Both the position numbers and the translations under genes were made by a program. The notes under the pieces were generated by a model. That model had not been told where the DNA came from and searched no databases. It was given only the letters and a program-made list of their open reading frames with translations. 64,000 bases of DNA from Akebia trifoliata (lineage: Eukaryota > Streptophyta > Magnoliopsida > Ranunculales > Lardizabalaceae). Numbering within the stretch: the first letter of the stretch is position 1; each line of letters begins with the position of its first letter. This document shows positions 46,215 through 57,378 of the stretch, piece after piece. The stretch spans positions 12,499,317 to 12,563,316 of the forward strand of contig CM030714.1 of assembly GCA_017979445.1 (NCBI GenBank). The letters are read 5' to 3'.

Positions 46215-47654
46215 CAAAGAAAGGCTAATCCGTTGGATTCTCTCTTGTAAAAGTTAGATTTCAATATCCAAGATGAAAATGTTGCAAAAATATCGTAGTA
46301 GATCATTTGTCTAAGATAGTTATTAAGTCATCTAAAGAATCCTTACCCATCTCTAAATCCTTTCTCGATAAGTAACTTATGCAAATCTTTCATTCTAATG
46401 CTCCGTCGTATACTAACATTATCAACTACTTAGTTATAGGTCAATTACTAATCTCAATGACTAGGCAAGAGAAACTCCGCCTCCTTTTGAAAATAAAGTG
46501 GTATTTTTGTGATAATCCTTACTTATTTAAGTAATATCGTGACCAAATCATTAGACGTTACGTTCTTACCTGTGGACAAGCCAATATTTTAGAGTTTTGT
46601 TGTAATCATGCCTATAGAGGGCACTTCTGTAGTAAGAAGACCGCTGCAAAAATCTTATAGTGCAGATTTTTCTAGCCTAGCATCTTTCGTGATGCCCACA
46701 AGTTTAACAAATCTTGTAATTGATCTTAGAGATTAAGAAAAATCTCTAAGAGAAATGAAATACCTCAGAATCATATCCTGATCATCAAGATTTTTGACGT
46801 TTGGGGCATAGATTTTATGGGATCATTTTCTATTTTCCAAAGTTACCAATACATCCGTATTGCTATTGATTACGTGTCAAAATGTGTTGAAGTTGTAGCA
46901 TGTAGGATGAATGATCACAAGGTTGTGCTCGATTTGATCACGGAGATGATCTTTTCAAGATTCAGTACTCTACGAACTATCATAAGTAATGGTGACTCGA
47001 ATTTCTACAATAATTTTTTTACAGCATTGATGAGAAAATGCCTCATAACTCATTAGGTTGTTACGCCATACCACCCACAAATAATTGGGCAAGTGGAAAT
47101 TTCTAACAAGAAAATTAAGACCGTCTTAGAAAAAATAGTCAATTTTTCGAGGAAAGATTGGTCTTTGAAATTGAGTAATTCACTCTAAACCTATAGAACA
47201 TTCAAGACACCTATATGGATGTCTCCCTACCTGTTAGTTTTTGGCAAGACCTATCATCTCCCTGTAGAACTTAAATATCGTGCATATTGGGCAATCCAGC
47301 ATCTCAACTTTGATTTTGATAAAGTTAATGAAAATAAAAAATTACAACTCAACGAGTTAGAAGAGATTAGAAATGACTCTTACGATTGTGCCAAATGTTA
47401 CAAAGAGTGAACCAAATTTTTTCATGATTGGATACATTCTTAGAAGGAATTTCATTCCTAGTCAAAGGGTTTTGTTGTATGATAACAAATTCTACCTTTT
47501 TCTAGGAAAACTCAAGTCTCATTGGATTAGCCCATATATTATCCAAAAGATTTACCCTCATGGTGTTGTTGAAGTCATTAATCTTATGAATGGATCCACT
47601 TTAAAAGTGAACGGCCAACATTTCAAACTTTTTCTCGAGTGTTTATCACAATAA
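46215..47654 (+). pseudogene. RNase H end and integrase of element E
   Basis: After the solo LTR, RNase H resumes ('KRLIRWILSCK', 'VVDHLSK'-like residues at 46220-46320). Integrase follows: an H2C2-type region at about 46570-46660 ('FCCNHAYRGHFCSKKTAAKI'), then the core with 'DVWGIDFMG' (first Asp), 'RIAIDYVSKCVEVVA' and 'IISNGDSNFYNNFF', where the second catalytic Asp is replaced by Asn (46988-46990). '[20 protein letters not shown]' keeps the Glu. The C-terminal part has 'MSPYLLVFGKTYHLPVELKY' and 'LKSHWISPYIIQKIYPHGVV' and ends at 47654. Two or more frame changes are present. Confidence 0.85.
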
Positions 47655-48265
47655 AAAGTTTTTCTCATCAATGATTCCGTTTATCAAGATTAATTATGTT
47701 TTTGTCTAACTAAAGATGTTAAATTTCACATTTCTGGAAGGCAACCCATTCTTTTTATTTTTCGTTTTAGTAGTTTTAGATTTTGGATGAATAATGTAGC
47801 TATCACTTTTGTTGGCCTAGAACTTGGCATTTTCCCTCATCGAGAACAGTTACTGGTTTGGAATCAAAATGGTAGATTCTAAAATAAAAACCATAAATGG
47901 TCTCATATATTTAGGGTTGCACAATACTTAGCAAAAAAAATTGGTCTACCAATCGATAGATTTTCACCTTATTGGTCCTATTCAAATAGTCATCGACAAA
48001 TCAAGACGACATACCTAATGCACCCAAGCTCTATATGCTTAAAAGTAATGAGCTGAACTCGTATAACGTTAAGCGATACTTATAGCCATCATTCCATCCA
48101 AATCTTAAGATAATAATTTTATTTTAATAGTTGTTTCATCTTGTTTCTATTTTACACATTCTAAGTTGAAGTTACTGGTATGTGTTTATCCAAGATAGCC
48201 TAGGAACTATTTACCTAGGATATGACCATAATACCTTTCGTGGTATTTTTGGCTGAATGCAACAC
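47655..48265 (+). other. Post-pol region of element E
   Basis: The motif 'ctggaaggcaaccca' at about 47735-47749 is the mutated post-pol hallmark of Athila/Tat elements. The rest, to the border with LTR C, has no recognisable gene. The 3' ORF and 3' LTR of E are missing from this side. Confidence 0.6.
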
Positions 48266-49840
48266 TAAAAGTGCCCTCGATCCGCGGATTGTGGATCCAC
48301 TTTTTTGTGTTGGGAGTCGCCACCTAGTTATTATGGTTTAAGAACCTAATCATGACTCTAAACAGATGAATAACACTAATCTACGAAAAAAAACTACGGG
48401 TCCGGGGATCACGTTACGGGGTTGGAAGGTGTTAAGTACCAACCCCGCTTGGTAAATTCCGGTCTTTACTATTTTTTAAAAAAGATTACATTGCTAAAAG
48501 ACTTAAAATCAATAAAAAAAATAAGAAGTATACCTAGATGATAGCAATGATTTGTTCCCTCAAAATTGGCTGAGAGACTCCTCATATGAGATTCTTTACT
48601 TTGTTTCCGTCACTGGATCTGTTTCTGATATCCAAGTTGAGGTATCTAGATCTAAGTATTTTTTATATTTTTTTTAAGGATTTCTAAATAGTTTTGAAAG
48701 GTTTTTAGGTATTTTTTGAGTAAAAACTGGGGTTTGGATAATAGATAGAGAATTAGGGCTTCAAAATTAGGATTTGGAGAAAGTCAGGGAGACTTTTTGA
48801 CTTATTTTTTCTAAGATTTATTTTAACCTGCGAGATTGGGTTGTGGAGACTCTTATTTATAAATTTTTTTGGAAGAGTTAGGATTTGACTAGGTCTCCTT
48901 TTAGATAAGGTGAATTAGGGTTTTGACTTAAGTCTTATTTAATTAACTAGGTTCTTTTAGATTAGGATTTTGACTTAAGTCTTATTTGATTAATTAGATT
49001 TCTTTCAATTAGGATTTTAATTCTTACATACAATGAAAGAATATATTTTTGATTTTTGAAAAATCCTCCTTAATTATATTTTAATTCATTAAGCCCTCAG
49101 ATGAAGGGGTCATTTGATAAATATCAGGGGGCTCCACTTAAATAAGTGGGGCAAACATCAACAATTTTGCCTGAAAGCTTAATTATATTTAAAAAAATTT
49201 AATTTTAATTAGGATTTTACTTTACGTTAATTAATATTTTAATTATAAATTTTAGAATTTTAAATTGTTAAAATTGAAAAATTATTGTGTTGCCCCCAAA
49301 GTGGACTTTTGTGTTGAGAAGTTATTTTTCGATGTTTTCGAATATTTTGGAATCAATTTTTCGTAAGGAATTCTATGAGATTATTAGTTTGTGTCACTTA
49401 AGAATTTTTTGGCTTGAAATGATTGTCAACCCTTATGAAGGACATTTTTATAATTTTATCGAATTTGGTGAAAATTGAAGAAATTATTTATTTGATTTTA
49501 TTTTGTTGTTTTATGTGTTCAAATGAGTTTTCCTAAGCGTGATGTGGGATCTAAGGATGTTTTGATATTAGGTGTATTTTTATAATTTGGTCATTTTTTA
49601 GTGATTTTTATCGTAAAGCTTTTTTTTGACTGAAAAATGATGATTTCTACGTTTTGAAGTCATATTTTCCTAACGTAAAGTGATTTCTAAAGTTTTGTTC
49701 GCTTGAGATACCTCATCTAAATTTTTGAAACATATCTAGTAACAAACAAAAATATTGGAATATTTATCCATTATTAGGAATCGTTGCAATCAGGTTGACG
49801 AGTTGATTAATCAGGCGAGTGCAAAAATGAGGTGTCTACA
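48266..49840 (-). mobile_element. 3' LTR of Tat/Ogre-like element C
   Basis: A 1575-bp LTR of the same family as A and D, running from 'taaaagtgccctcg' (first bases mutated from TG) to 'ggtgtctaca'. The polypurine tract lies on its right, so it is the 3' LTR of a minus-strand element whose body extends to the right. Left-flank bases 'aacac' have no visible partner, because the other end lies beyond element B. Confidence 0.9.
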
Positions 49841-49856
49841 GATGCCCCTTTTTGGT
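49841..49856 (-). promoter_or_regulatory. Polypurine tract of element C
   Basis: The plus strand reads 'gatgcccctttttggta', which is a purine run 'taccaaaaaggggcatc' on the element strand, directly before the 3' LTR. The same arrangement occurs next to LTR B. Confidence 0.75.
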
Positions 49857-52262
49857 AGAGGGTTGAAGCAAACTAGATAACAAATCTAATTCGGTAGATA
49901 GTGCGATATCCGAATGCCAAAGCTAATGACAGTTCATTTTGCAGCTTGATTTAGCAATTCATCACGACATTCGGATCCTTGAGGGTAAACTCTCCACTAA
50001 CTAAAAGGTGTGTCAGGTCCTCGAGCCTGAACTCTCATTGACGATGTCAGATCCTTGAATTTTGTAAAATTCTCCTTGACTAATCAAAATGCACGTATGT
50101 GCAATGGGTGATGCTTATTGAGTATTCTACCAGATCCTTGAGAATAAACTCTCCTTGATAACTACAAATGTTAGGTCATAAAAATCTTCTCTCGCTAACA
50201 ATGATGATTCAAATTGAAATGCACATTCGCAATAAAGACAATCACACAATATTAAATTACGGTAAGTTTGAATAACAAGATAGGTCATGTAGAAACTCCA
50301 TTAAATCCTATCAAAATTTCTTTTTTAGAGTCCAGAAAAATTTAAGTCTCGTTTATCGGACTCGATCTTATTGGAGCCACGCTTCTCAAGCTAAGGTTTG
50401 TAGGAACTTAAAAAATCATATTCAAGTTAGAGTCTCTTTTCTCGAACTCGAATTGAGGTTTACAGGAACTTAAACAATCCCGTTAATTTATTCTATAATT
50501 CAAACAAAGTTGGAGTCTCATTTCTCGGACTCTAGCTAAGGTTTACAGGAACTTAAACAATCCTGTTAATTCATTATATGATTCAAACAAAGCTAGAGTC
50601 TCGTTTCTTGGACTCTAGCTAAGGTTTACAGGAACTTAAACTATCATGTTATTTCATTCTATGATTCAAACAAAGTTGGAGTCTCGTTTCTAGGACTCTG
50701 GCTAAGGTTTACAGGAACTTAAAACAATCCTGTTAATTCATTCTATGATTCAAAAAAAGCAGGAATCTCGTTTCTCGGACTTTAGCTAAGGTTTGTAGGC
50801 ACTTCAAAAAACCTACTCATTTTATGATTCAAAAAAAGTCGGAGTCTCGTTTCTCGGACTGGAACTTATTGGAGTCACGATTCTCAGGCTAAGGTTTGTA
50901 GGCACTTCAAAAAACCTACTAATTATATGTTTCAAAAAAAGTTGGAATCTTATTTCTCGAATTCGAACTTATTGAAGTCACGCTTCTCAGGCTAAGGTTT
51001 ATAGGCACTTCAAAAAACCTACTCATTCTATGATTCAAAAAAAGTTGGAGTCTCGTTTCTTGGACTCGAACTTATTGGAGCTAAGCTTCTCGAGCTAAGG
51101 TTTGTACGTACTTCAAAAAACCTACTCATTCTATGATTCAAAAAAAGTTGGAGTCACGTTTCTTGGACTCGAACTTATTGGAGCTACGCTTCTCGAGCTA
51201 AGGTTTGTACGTACTTCAAAAAACCTACTCATTCTATGATTTAAAAAAAATCGGAGTATCGTTTCTCGGACTCGAACTTATTAAAGCCACCCTTTTCGGG
51301 CTAAGGTTTATAGGCACTTCAAAAAATGTACTCATTCTATGATTCAAAAAAGTCAGAGTCTCGTTTCTCGGACTCAAACTTATTAGAGCCACGCTTCTCG
51401 GGCTAAGGTTTGTAGGCACTTCAAAAAATCTACTCATTCTATGATTCAAAAAAAATTCTGAGTTTCATTTCTTGGACTCGAACTTATTGAAGCAATGCTT
51501 CTCGAGCTAAGGTATGTACGCACTTCAAAAAACTTACTCATTCTATGATTCAAAAAAAGTCAGACTCTTGTTTCTCGGACTTGAACTTATTGAGTCATGC
51601 TTCTTAGGCTAAAACTAATTAAAAAATCGGTATTATCGAGCTTAAAGTTTAAAAGATCAGGCCTTTATTGATTTATTATGCATCTAGATTCATAATTATC
51701 ACTGGGCTTTGCTAGTATTTTAGACTTTTGAATAAGATTTTCTTTTTGATCATGTGATTAAGAATGAAAACTTCAGAATCACAGTTATTCTGAAAAAAAC
51801 CCCTAGTTTGAAGATTGGCTTCTAACTGAAACTTGACTATGAAACTGATGGAAATGATTGTAATTGAAAAACATAAACGAGCAACTATGGACTCTGATAC
51901 ATGAAAAATAGAAGAATTGATATTTCTTTAAATTTTTAAGACTCTTAAGATTATCATATGTACAATAAAGGATTCAATCATTTTCTTTTTGAATTTCTTT
52001 TGAAAAATGCTTGAGTTGGAGTTAAAATCTTGATAATTATTAGAATAGAAGATCTTTCTCTTCAAAGTGATTAATGGTTCTACACTTTCCTTTTTTGAAT
52101 AAGTAAACATACTCTTAAAGATCTTACAATGTTCAAGATGGCTTTTGAGTTTCTTCGACTTCAACATTGTTTTCTTCGAATATTATGATTTGAATGGTAC
52201 TGGATTTCCTAGTTTCTACACAAGCTTCCTTCTGAATTTTTCTTCTTGATGGGGCATTTTCC
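49857..52262 (-). other. 3' spacer of element C, interrupted by element B
   Basis: Bases 49857-50300 match the equivalent part of element B (56055-56300), for example 'ttgaagcaaactagat' and 'cgaatgccaaagc'. A tandem array follows, and then about 640 bp (51621-52262) without a recognisable gene up to the LTR of element B. The body of C should continue to the right of element B, outside the window. Confidence 0.7.
50338..51620. repeat. 83/103-bp tandem array in element C
   Basis: About four units of 83 bp (from 50425) and then eight units of about 103 bp (from 50837) share 'ggagtctcgtttctcggact', 'gctaaggttt(g/a)(t/c)agg' and 'ctatgattcaaa(c/a)aaa'. The 103-bp form has an extra 'gaacttattggagccacgct' segment that the 83-bp form lacks. 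A first unit at 50338 also has the extra segment, and a hybrid unit at about 50758-50836 links the two forms. Units of the 103-bp block are more alike, as if recently amplified. Confidence 0.92.
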
Positions 52263-54182
52263 TGAAATCGTCTCGACCCGTCTTCACTAAATAGTGAATA
52301 GGGGTCTGATTTATTAATGGGGGACTTTTGAGAAATGGGAGTCGACACCTAGTTTAGGTCTAGGAACCATAAATGACTCCAAATGGATATGGGTCTATTC
52401 ACGAATCAAAGAGATGGGTAAGGGGTTAGATTACGGGTTTCGGAAAGTGTTAGGCACCGAACCTGCCCGATCAAGACGATCGATCTCTATTACAATCCAA
52501 AATCATCCTATGGTCAACATACAAAGACTACAGTCAAGGTCATAGTTTAGTCATCATCATCAATTTATGTTGGGTTTTCCAAACAAATCTTGTAGTTAAA
52601 AATTGTCCCAACTGTTACATGATTATTCTTTGAATTCTACAAAATATGAAAGGATTTGAAAATGCCCTAATTAACTCCATGACCTGAAATCAGTTAAGAA
52701 ATTCCACCTGCAAGTATTTCCCAAGCTATCCAAAATAGAAACTCATGAGAATATTCTAAACGGAAAGATTACAAATAGAAACTTGTCAAATTGGGGCTTA
52801 TAATATTTTCAAATTAGGAACATGAAATTTCCTAAATCAGAATTCAAGAGATATATGTTGAATCCCCAAATTAAAATTTTAAAAAGATATATTTTCTAAA
52901 ACAAAATATTCCAAAATGTAAGTTTCTAAATTTGAACTTTCTAAATATATGAATGCGAAATCTTTTAAATTGGGAAAATTTTGAAATATGAAACTTCTAA
53001 ATTAGAAATTCATGAACGTACTTTCTCCCAAAATATAAAAAATCACGCAATCTCATGATAGAAAGTTTTCGAATACAAATCTTCCAACGATTCACCAATA
53101 ATTTTCTAAAAGAAGAGTCATATAAAAATGAAGTCCCAAATTAGAAGATTATGGATTTGTAGGGAATCAACAAATTGCAAATTGATAAATATTATTACAA
53201 GAAAAATTCTCAAGTAAGAAAGAAAAGTCCATAAGAAAATTCTCATAGTCATGAATCCCTACAATAACTAAACGAGCATGCACGTATGATTTTCAATTTT
53301 TGTCAAAATAGCTATCATTCAATAACATGCACAGCTATCAAGTCAAGGAGTACATTGATCACATGGAAAAATCTTAAAATAATACAAAGAACTCCAACAT
53401 CATCATAGATCATGTAAATTCAACTCGATCATAAAAAAATCCTATAATCCTACCAACATGCGAAAATAAAAATAAAAATAAAATAAAGACTAACAAATAA
53501 AATAAGCAAGATGAGACCTAAAAATATTTTTCCTAACCTATTAAAAAATAATAAAAATAAAAATAAAATTAAGAAAATATACACAATGAATATTTGGCGA
53601 ACCCTATTGATATACAAAGATGAATAAATAGTGAAAAATAATACAAAAAAACAAATTCTCCTAATGATAAAAAAATGCATAAAACATAGAGAAGAATATA
53701 TAAAAAAAAACTATTCTAACCTTATCAATATGAAAAATATACCTAACCTTATCAACATGAAAAATATAAAAAAAAACTATATAAAAAAATATCTTCCTAA
53801 TCCTACCTATATAAAAAATATAAAAAAAACCTAAAAAAATATATAACATAAATATCTTCCTAATCCTATTGACAAAAATATGAAAATAAATAAAAACATA
53901 GAGAAAGAAAAAAGAAAAAAAAGATATATAGGAATAGCAACGTAAAAAAAATGGAAAATACATATATAAAAAAAATAATACAAATAAATAAATATAAAAT
54001 AACAATAAACTCACCTATTAGTCCGAGAATGGTGACTTGATTCCTTCAGGTACAAACGAAGACTTGTGAATCCTTGTCGTGGCTGTTGTGATGGAAATGA
54101 GGAGTGCTGGAGAAAGGGTGCTGTTGTGGGGTGAAAGAGAATGTTGGGGCTCAGCTAGGCAGCAAAAAAAATGTGGTTGCAG

Positions 54183-54737
54183 CTATCTATTGTAGAGGCT
54201 TGGCTGAGAGAGAGGTGATGTAAGGATGTTATAAGAGAAAGATGAAAAAAATGCTGCTGAGAGAGAGAAGTTTAATGGCTTAAAAAACATGGAGAAGAGG
54301 GGGAGCATGTTTAATGGCTTAAAAAACATGGGAAAGAGATCTGAGAGTGGAGAGATCAAAGGAAAATAAGAGATTAGAGAGAGAAGCCTGAGAGATTGAA
54401 AGAGAATGGGACGTTTAGAAGGAGGTGGGCTGTTACAGACCATGAGGAGAAGAAGATGATTGTCAAGTGAATTGTCGAACGGGATTTGCAGGTTCAATGG
54501 GGGAGGGGAAGGGGTTGTTGCAGCAACTTCGTGGGGGAATAAGAAAGTTTGAGAGTGAGAGAAAAATAGATTGTAGGGAGTGAGAGGGGGCTGTGAACGG
54601 CAATTTCGTGGGAGAAGAAGATGGTCTGAGACGTCTATAGAGAATGAGGAAGCTTCAGTCGAAGATAGCAGCAACAATGTGGTTGTTGTTGGAGGAGAGG
54701 ACATCCCAATTCTGCCATTGTTAGAGAGGAAACCCAA
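54183..54737 (-). CDS. 184-codon open frame inside LTR B (doubtful)
   Basis: This frame opens about 100 bp downstream of the LTR TATA box on the element strand and encodes a Ser/Pro/Leu-rich protein ('MGFLSNNGRIGMSSPPTTTT', 'PSPPPLNLQIPFDNSLDN'). I recognise no domain. Purine-rich strands opposite pyrimidine-rich leaders give such frames by chance, and the repeated 'MFFKPLN' comes from a local duplication at about 54270-54330. It could be a leader-encoded peptide; more likely it is non-coding. Confidence 0.2.
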   Translation of the reverse strand: MGFLSNNGRIGMSSPPTTTTLLLLSSTEASSFSIDVSDHLLLPRNCRSQPPLTPYNLFFSHSQTFLFPHEVAATTPSPPPLNLQIPFDNSLDNHLLLLMVCNSPPPSKRPILFQSLRLLSLISYFPLISPLSDLFPMFFKPLNMLPLFSMFFKPLNFSLSAAFFSSFSYNILTSPLSQPSLYNR

Positions 54738-54837
54738 AGAAGATGAGCAGGGAGAGAGACGTGCATAGAGAGAGAATCGAAGGAGAGAAGAAGAAAATCA
54801 TTTTTCCCCTCCTCCTCCTTAGAAAGAGGCGTCTCTC

Positions 54838-54847
54838 TTTAAATAGA
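54838..54847 (-). promoter_or_regulatory. TATA-like box of LTR B
   Basis: The plus strand 'tctctttaaatagaaa' gives 'tctatttaaagaga' on the element strand. It precedes a pyrimidine-rich leader and is the best core-promoter candidate in this LTR. Confidence 0.5.
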
Positions 54848-56038
54848 AATTGTTTCTATTTCAGTTTTTTTTTCTCTTTCTAATTTTTTGATTAACACGT
54901 ATTTACTTTCTTTTTTTCTTTTTTCTTTTTTTCAAATTGGAGAATGATGGTGGGGATTCCCTGCTACTTGTAGTATGATAGTCCCCTATGGTTGATTGGT
55001 TTTAACTTTGATTTTTTATTTCTTGTTGATTGGATTCGTTTTGCACGATCGATTAGATTTTTATTCGTTTTGATTGGTCAATTATTTAAGATTATTGATT
55101 TTGAATTTTGAGTTTTTTAATTTGATTTTTCATTTTAGTGGGTTATGTAATTTTTAATTTAAGTTGATTTGATTTTGATTTTGTTGGTTGATCGATTAAA
55201 TTTGGTTACTTAAATTTTAATTATTTGATTTAATTTTAATTGCTTGATTTTAAATTTGAATTTAATTTTTTATTTCATTAGATTTTAAATTTTAATTGTT
55301 TAATTTTTACTTTGATTTTTATTAGGTTAAATTTTAATTATTTAATTTTGAATTTGATGTTTATTAGACTTTAAATTTTAATTATTTAATTTTTAAATTT
55401 GATTTTTATTAGACTTTAAATTTTAATGGTTTAATTTTTTTAATTTGGGGTTTAATTTTTTGGATTAGATTTTAATTGTCATGTTTTCCTAAGAATTAGG
55501 GGCTCTAGGTAAAGTTCGGATCTTAAGGAGCGTGTTGGTCATTTTTGTGATTTTTCGTGAGGTTATCTGTTTTCGTCGATTTGGGTCCCGTTATATTCGA
55601 AATTATGCTCTGAGTGCAATGGAGGTATTTTCGAAGTCTTTCGGAGGTCCAAAATTTATGAGGGGTATTTTAGTCATTTTATCAATTTTTACAGATTTTT
55701 TTGAATTTTAGTGTGAAGTTTTTTTCAGTCCCAACGTGATCATTTCTATGTTTCAAAGTTGCATTTTCCTAACGTAACGAGGACTCTAAGTTATCAAACT
55801 GCGTATCGAACCTAAGGCGTACGTACTTGCTAAGTCGAGTGTAAGGTGTAGCGATCCTAAGCGTGCGTAAATTTCTATGTCGAGTCGTAACAAGTAGGAG
55901 AGATGAAAAGATTAGAAATAAAAGAAATCAGGGACAGTACTCACAAGCCTTCGGGTTCTTTGCGCTCATCATTAAGAATTCACGGTAATTGGGTGACGAA
56001 TTGTCGCGTTAGGTAGATGCAAAAATAGGGTGTCTACA

Positions 56039-56055
56039 GATGCCTGTTTTTGGCA
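56039..56055 (-). promoter_or_regulatory. Polypurine tract of element B
   Basis: The plus strand 'gatgcctgtttttggca' is the complement of a purine-rich 'tgccaaaaacaggcatc' directly upstream of the 3' LTR on the element strand. Confidence 0.65.
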
Positions 56056-56477
56056 AAGGGTGGAAGCAAACTAGATGGCCAATCTATTGTGATAGATAGT
56101 ACGACATACGAATGCCAAAGCCAGTGACAGCTCATTTTACAGCCTGATTCGACAATTTGTCGAAATGTCCAAATCCTTGAGGGTAAGCTCTCCTTGGACT
56201 AAAAATGTCAAATCCTTGAATTTTGAAAAATTCTCCTTGACTGATGCAAATGCATTGCAAGTGCGTGTGTGTGCAATTATTTTGTGATGATTTTGTAAAG
56301 GCGCATCTCCATTCAACGCATTCATGCTGAGTGGATAACAAACTTATTGATGAAAAATTATGTAATAAAATCTGAGCAAAACCTGAGGAAATTATGAATT
56401 AAAAATTGAGTAAAACTGAGTAAAATATGAGCATACACTGAGCATAAATGAACATAAGGTTTGAGCGAAAGTGAAAT

Positions 56478-57378
56478 GTCTTACTCTACCTACTCGAGGT
56501 GAAAGAGTAATGAATTATTTTTTTGGGGGGTCCAACTCTACCTATTCAGGGTGAAAGAGTAATGAACTATTTTTTTGGGAACCCAACTCTATCTACTCAG
56601 GGTGAAAGAGTAATGAACCATTTTCTGGGAGTTCTACTCTACCTACTCAGGGTGAAAGAGTAATGAACCTTTTCGGGAAGTTCTACTCTACCTACTCGGG
56701 GTGAAAGAGTAATGAACATTTTCTGGGAGTTCTACTCTACCTACTCGGGTGGAAGAGTAATGAACGATTTTTTGAGAGTTCTACTCTACCTACTTGGGGT
56801 AAAAGAGTAATGAACTATTTTCTAAGAGTTTTACTCTACCTACTCGGGGTGAAAGAGTAATGAACTGTTTGTCTGAGAGTCATACTCTACCTACTCAGGG
56901 GGGAAGAGTAATGAACTATTTTCTGGGAGTCTTACTCTACCTACTCGGGGTGGAAGAGTAATGAACTGTTGTCTGGGAGTTCTACTCTACTTACTTGGGG
57001 TGGAAGAGTAATGAACTATTTTTTTAGAGTCCTATTCTACCTACTAGGGGTGGGAGAGTAATGAACGATTTTCTAGGAGTTCTACTCTACCTACTCAAGG
57101 TGAAAGAGTAATGAACTACTTGTCTGGGAGTCCTACTCTACCTACTCGGGGTGGAAGAGTAATGAACTATTTTCTGGGAGTTCTACTCTACCTACTCGGG
57201 GTGAAAGAGTAATGAACTATTTTTTGAGAGTTCAACTCTACCTACTCGGGGTAAAAGAGTAATGAACTATTTGACTGGGAGTCATACTCTACCTACTCAG
57301 GGTGGAAGAGTAATGAACTATTTTCTGAGAGTCCTACTCTACCTACTCGGGGTGGAAAAGTAATGAACTGTTGTCTGG
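56478..57378. repeat. 50-bp tandem array in element B, about 18 copies
   Basis: Units of 48-52 bp have the form 'ctactctacctactcggggt' + 'gaaagagtaatgaactattt' + 'tctgggagtt'. I count 18 occurrences of the 'tctacctactc' core. Units follow each other without unique spacers, so this is a minisatellite and not a CRISPR. It occupies the same element position as the 33-bp array of A and the 83/103-bp array of C. Confidence 0.95.

Larger units (their letters stand above)
52263..56038 (-). mobile_element. 3' LTR of Tat/Ogre-like element B (3.8 kb)
   Basis: The LTR runs for 3776 bp from 'tgaaatcgtctcgaccc' to 'ataggg' + 'tgtctaca'. Its first 1.07 kb matches the 5' LTR at 62931-64000, about 93% identical by eye over the first 390 bp. 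It belongs to a different subfamily from A, C and D but shares the 'gggagtcgccacctagttta' and 'aggtgttaggcaccgaac' blocks and the 'gtgtctaca' end. On the minus strand a TATA box at 54838-54847 is followed by a Ser/Pro/Leu-rich open frame (54737-54183). The lysine/phenylalanine-rich frames at 53450-54014 are AT-rich repeats. Confidence 0.92.

Noticed and set aside
53450..54014. Minus-strand frames rich in Phe, Leu, Tyr and Ile that look like membrane proteins
   Set aside because: They are translations of A/T homopolymer-rich LTR sequence ('ataaaaataaaaataaaa'); not conserved and within LTR B.
56478..57378. Regular repeat array considered as a CRISPR
   Set aside because: Units are contiguous and every part of the 50-bp unit is repeated; there are no unique spacers, and the context is a plant retrotransposon.
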